Of a stretch of 36,145 nt of DNA, positions 33,355 through 36,145 are shown piece after piece (position 1 is the stretch's first letter; each line of letters opens with the position of its first letter). Source of the stretch: Pseudarcicella sp. GTDB taxonomy: Bacteria; Bacteroidota; Bacteroidia; Cytophagales; Spirosomataceae. Both the position numbers and the translations under genes were made by a program. The notes beneath the pieces were generated by a model. That model did not search any database. It saw only the letters and a list, made by a program, of their open reading frames with translations, and was not told the DNA's origin. Location of the stretch: positions 1 through 36,145 of the forward strand of contig JAGNSI010000007.1 of the NCBI GenBank assembly GCA_017988135.1. Reading direction: 5' to 3'.

Positions 33355-34806
33355 TTAGTAGTCTTTTTTTAGGTCTGTGTTTGTAGAATATAAATAGTCG
33401 TCAAAAATAGGTTTTAAGTTTGTTCTCGTTTCTGTAGATAGCCATTCGATAATTTGTTGCGTGTTTACGTTTGCAATTTTAAAATGCTCTGCAAGACTTT
33501 TTAGTGCACTAAACCATATCGTGTCATTATTAATTTTTTGTCTTATTTTATGCAACATCCAAGTGCCTTTGTAATATATATCGGAATCGGGGTGTTGATA
33601 ATTTACACCAGAAGGTCCTATCAAAGGTACTTTGTTTCGTATTTTTTTTGATTGTTCTTCGAGGTACTCTTCGCTTTTTTTTCTGCCCAATGTTTCTTCT
33701 ACATAAATGGATTCCATATAAGTGGTGAAAGATTCGTGTATCCACATTTCGGCTGGGTCGTTACAGCTCAACGAATTGCCAAACCATTCGTGCCCAGATT
33801 CATGAATGATGATAAAATCAAAATCGTATTCATTGTTTTTGAAACGATTGCCATAAGCAATTGCGCTTTGATGTTCCATGCCCCAATACGGTGTTTCCAC
33901 CAAAGCATAGCCATCATTATAAAATGGATATTTGCCAAAATATTTTTCATAGCATTGAAGCATTGTTTTCACTTGCTGAAAGTGAGTTTTTGCTTTGGCT
34001 AAGTTTTCTTCAAATACATAATAGTTGAGGTCTAGTTTTTGTCCGTCTGAAGACGTAAATGTATCGTGTATGGTTTTATAATTGGCAATATTTATGGTTA
34101 TATTATAGTTGTTGATAGGGTATTGAACGTGCCAATAGTAAGTTGAAGTAAGATTATTGTGTGAGGTTTTTCTTAATTTTCCATTAGAAACACACATCAA
34201 TCCTTTGGGCACAGTGACAGTAATACTGGCAGAATCTGGTTCGTCAGAGAGGTGGTCTTTGTTGGGAAACCAGCAACTAGCACCCGTACCTTCGCAGGCA
34301 AGAGCTATCCAATGTTGTTTTTTGCTGTCTTTGGTCCATACAAAACCGCCGTCCCAAGGCGGATTTTGTGCTTTTACTGGTTTGCCATCATATTTTATAG
34401 TGAGGCAATATTTTTCATTCGCTTGTAATGTTTTTTTGAAATAAACAAAAACGGCATTTTTATCTCTAATATATGTAACAGCATTATTTTTTAGTCTGAT
34501 AGAAATAATGTTTAAATTGCTGAATAAATCTATTTGTATTTTTTGGGTAGCTTTGGTGGTAGTAAAATATATTTTATTACAACCCGAAATACTTTGGTTT
34601 GAAGGATTTATATTTACAGCAAGGTCATAATAATTTACATCAAAGCACGTTCTTTCTTCCCTGAGCGAGCCTCTCAAAGAATCTTGATAAGAAAAAATTT
34701 GAGATTGGCAAATAGTATGGCTGCATAATGTGAGTATAAAAAAAAGCACCAACGACCTATTTTTTTTGAATATACTCCTTAAATTAATAATTTGATAATC
34801 TTCCAT
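33355..34806 (-). CDS. M1-family zinc metallopeptidase (aminopeptidase N-like)
   Basis: A 483-residue exported peptidase. A hydrophobic signal or anchor lies at residues 17-34. The N-terminal beta domain is followed by the catalytic domain: GMEHQSAIAY (309-318) takes the place of the GAMEN exopeptidase motif, and HESGH (335-339) with E358 in IHESF form the HExxH-(18)-E zinc site, E336 being catalytic. The C-terminal helical domain is nearly absent; such short M1 forms occur in Bacteroidota. It probably trims peptides in the periplasm. It is divergent from the histidine kinase gene with only 53 bases between them. Confidence 0.88.
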   Translation of the reverse strand: MEDYQIINLRSIFKKNRSLVLFFILTLCSHTICQSQIFSYQDSLRGSLREERTCFDVNYYDLAVNINPSNQSISGCNKIYFTTTKATQKIQIDLFSNLNIISIRLKNNAVTYIRDKNAVFVYFKKTLQANEKYCLTIKYDGKPVKAQNPPWDGGFVWTKDSKKQHWIALACEGTGASCWFPNKDHLSDEPDSASITVTVPKGLMCVSNGKLRKTSHNNLTSTYYWHVQYPINNYNITINIANYKTIHDTFTSSDGQKLDLNYYVFEENLAKAKTHFQQVKTMLQCYEKYFGKYPFYNDGYALVETPYWGMEHQSAIAYGNRFKNNEYDFDFIIIHESGHEWFGNSLSCNDPAEMWIHESFTTYMESIYVEETLGRKKSEEYLEEQSKKIRNKVPLIGPSGVNYQHPDSDIYYKGTWMLHKIRQKINNDTIWFSALKSLAEHFKIANVNTQQIIEWLSTETRTNLKPIFDDYLYSTNTDLKKDY

Positions 34807-34859
34807 TTTTGATTTAGAAACGATTTTTTGTGAATTTGTACCAATAAATATTTAATCCT

Positions 34860-36053
34860 TTGATACTACCAGTAGATATTTATAATTCTAACAATTGGCT
34901 AAAATTAGCATTCTTAATATTTTGTATTTTGATAGGCGGATTGTCGCTATTTTATACAAGCAATATAGTGGATAAGCTACAGTCAAGAGAAAAAGAACAA
35001 ATAGAGCTTTATGCCGAATCACTAAAATACGTAATTACCAGCGAATTGGACAAAGATGTTACTTTTTTGTTTGAAAAAATAAAAAAATCAAACGAAAATA
35101 TAACCATTCCGATAGTATATAAAAATACGAGTGGTTTTTTGGAAGGCTATCATGTAGATATGCCCGAAAATTTAAGTCCAGAAGCCCAGCAAGTATTTTT
35201 GAAATTGAAGCTTCAAGATATACTGAAAGACGACTATCAGCCCATAGAAGTAGACACTGGTCTGAAAGATAAAATTTATATTTATTATGGAAATTCATTA
35301 TTGCTCAATCAACTGAAATATTTTCCATTGTTGCAATTGGCATTGGTATTGATTTTTGGTTTTGTAGCTTATTTGGCCTTTAGTTCGGCACGAAAAGCAG
35401 AGCAGAATAGGGTTTGGGTTGGGTTGGCAAAAGAAACCGCCCACCAGCTAGGAACTCCTTTGACATCGCTCATTGCATGGATAGAATATTTTAAAAATGA
35501 CCCTAAATATGACATTGAAATTGTAAAAGAATTAGAAAAAGACGTACAGAGATTAGACGTTATTACCACAAGATTTTCAAATATTGGCTCCGTACCAATA
35601 TTAAAAGAAGAAGATATTTTTATAGTGGTAAGTGAGTTTTTGAGTTATCTACAAAAACGAATTTCTACCAAAATAAAAGTTGAAATCATCAATACATTAG
35701 CACAGACCAATCAAGTAAAGATTAATAAATATTTGTTTGAATGGGTGATTGAAAATATTTGTAAAAACGCAGTAGATGCGATGACTGGCGTAGGTAAATT
35801 GACCGTAAATATTCAAGAAGATTTAAAATTAGAACAAATTTATATAGACATTTCGGATACTGGCAAAGGGATTTCAAAGCAAAATGTAAGTAAAGTTTTT
35901 GACGCAGGTTTCAGTACCAAAAAACGAGGCTGGGGCTTAGGTTTGACACTTGCCAAACGTATCATCGAAAATTATCATGGAGGTAAAATTTTTGTTAAAA
36001 GTAACGAACTAAACAAGGGAGTGACCTTCAGGATATCTTTACCCATTAAATAA
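34860..36053 (+). CDS. Membrane sensor histidine kinase
   Basis: A 397-residue two-component kinase. Two membrane helices (about residues 14-32 and 158-178) bracket a periplasmic sensor region of about 125 residues with no recognised domain. No HAMP or PAS domain is seen. The H-box LAKETAHQLGTPLTSL has the phospho-accepting H195, followed by the N-box WVIENICKNAVDAM and the G-boxes DTGKGIS and GWGLGLTLAK. The start must be the TTG at 34860, because an in-frame TAA lies 15 bases upstream and no ATG is near; TTG is an uncommon choice. No response regulator is adjacent in the window, so its partner is unknown. Confidence 0.9.
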   Translation: MILPVDIYNSNNWLKLAFLIFCILIGGLSLFYTSNIVDKLQSREKEQIELYAESLKYVITSELDKDVTFLFEKIKKSNENITIPIVYKNTSGFLEGYHVDMPENLSPEAQQVFLKLKLQDILKDDYQPIEVDTGLKDKIYIYYGNSLLLNQLKYFPLLQLALVLIFGFVAYLAFSSARKAEQNRVWVGLAKETAHQLGTPLTSLIAWIEYFKNDPKYDIEIVKELEKDVQRLDVITTRFSNIGSVPILKEEDIFIVVSEFLSYLQKRISTKIKVEIINTLAQTNQVKINKYLFEWVIENICKNAVDAMTGVGKLTVNIQEDLKLEQIYIDISDTGKGISKQNVSKVFDAGFSTKKRGWGLGLTLAKRIIENYHGGKIFVKSNELNKGVTFRISLPIK

Positions 36054-36059
36054 ATTTTC

Positions 36060-36096
36060 AAACACTTTGGAAACTTTTTTGTTTTACAAAGTGTTT
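36060..36096 (+). terminator. Probable terminator after the histidine kinase
   Basis: AAACACTTTG (36060-36069) pairs perfectly with CAAAGTGTTT (36087-36096) over 10 bp, with a 17-base T-rich loop and a partial T-run after it. It begins 6 bases after the kinase stop. Confidence 0.65.
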
Positions 36097-36145
36097 ATAT
36101 TTTACTTTCCTTGAAAAATTTTATTTTATTTAAATTAACTTAAGA

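Noticed and set aside
34860-34862. Search for a conventional ATG for the histidine kinase
   Set aside because: An in-frame TAA lies 15 bases upstream and the next ATG would remove the first membrane helix and sensor, so TTG is kept.

Overview
The window is about 36 kb of AT-rich (roughly one-third G+C) chromosomal DNA from a member of the Bacteroidota. The evidence is the lack of Shine-Dalgarno sequences before genes, promoter -7 boxes of the TAnnTTTG type (upstream of the tRNA-tuf operon and of guaB), a short NuoG without a molybdopterin domain, DUF1800/DUF1501 partners, gingipain-type (C25) peptidase, and C-terminal type IX secretion (T9SS) sorting domains. The order or family cannot be fixed from the sequence. 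No insertion sequence, prophage, CRISPR array or rRNA gene was seen.

Layout. 1-961: the tail of a possible unknown gene and an atypical SDR epimerase. 958-9217 (minus): a respiratory complex I operon, nuoA to nuoJ, transcribed right to left; it stops at nuoJ, so nuoK-N must lie elsewhere. 9358-10824 (minus): guaB. 10865-14883: a loosely packed accessory stretch with a lone Mrr-type restriction endonuclease, a GbsR/MarR-type regulator and two overlapping paralogous small membrane proteins ended by a strong terminator, plus three long non-coding gaps. 14884-17601 (minus): the translation/transcription operon tRNA-Tyr, tRNA-Gly, tRNA-Thr, tuf, tRNA-Trp, secE, nusG, with a clear promoter and a terminator directly after nusG. 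17803-18874 (plus): prfB with the classic +1 programmed frameshift.

19117-24294 (plus): an apparent operon of pyruvate carboxylase fused at its C-terminus to a gamma-glutamylcyclotransferase-like domain, a GNAT acetyltransferase, and a VanX-type D-Ala-D-Ala dipeptidase whose start overlaps the GNAT stop (ATGA). 24476-27674 (minus): a DUF1800-DUF1501 pair; the DUF1501 protein has both a Tat-type signal and a T9SS C-terminal domain. 28534-32190 (plus): a large secreted C25 cysteine peptidase whose start codon is bracketed by two exact copies of a 21-bp palindromic element. 32722-34806 (minus): an SRPBCC protein and an M1 metallopeptidase. 34860-36053 (plus): a membrane sensor histidine kinase.

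The parts most worth a second look are the pyruvate carboxylase-GGCT fusion and its operon, the duplicated palindrome around the C25 peptidase start, the shared 18-bp motif before the GbsR regulator and its membrane-protein neighbours, and a perfect 16-bp hairpin inside the SDR coding region that looks like the terminator of the convergent nuo operon.
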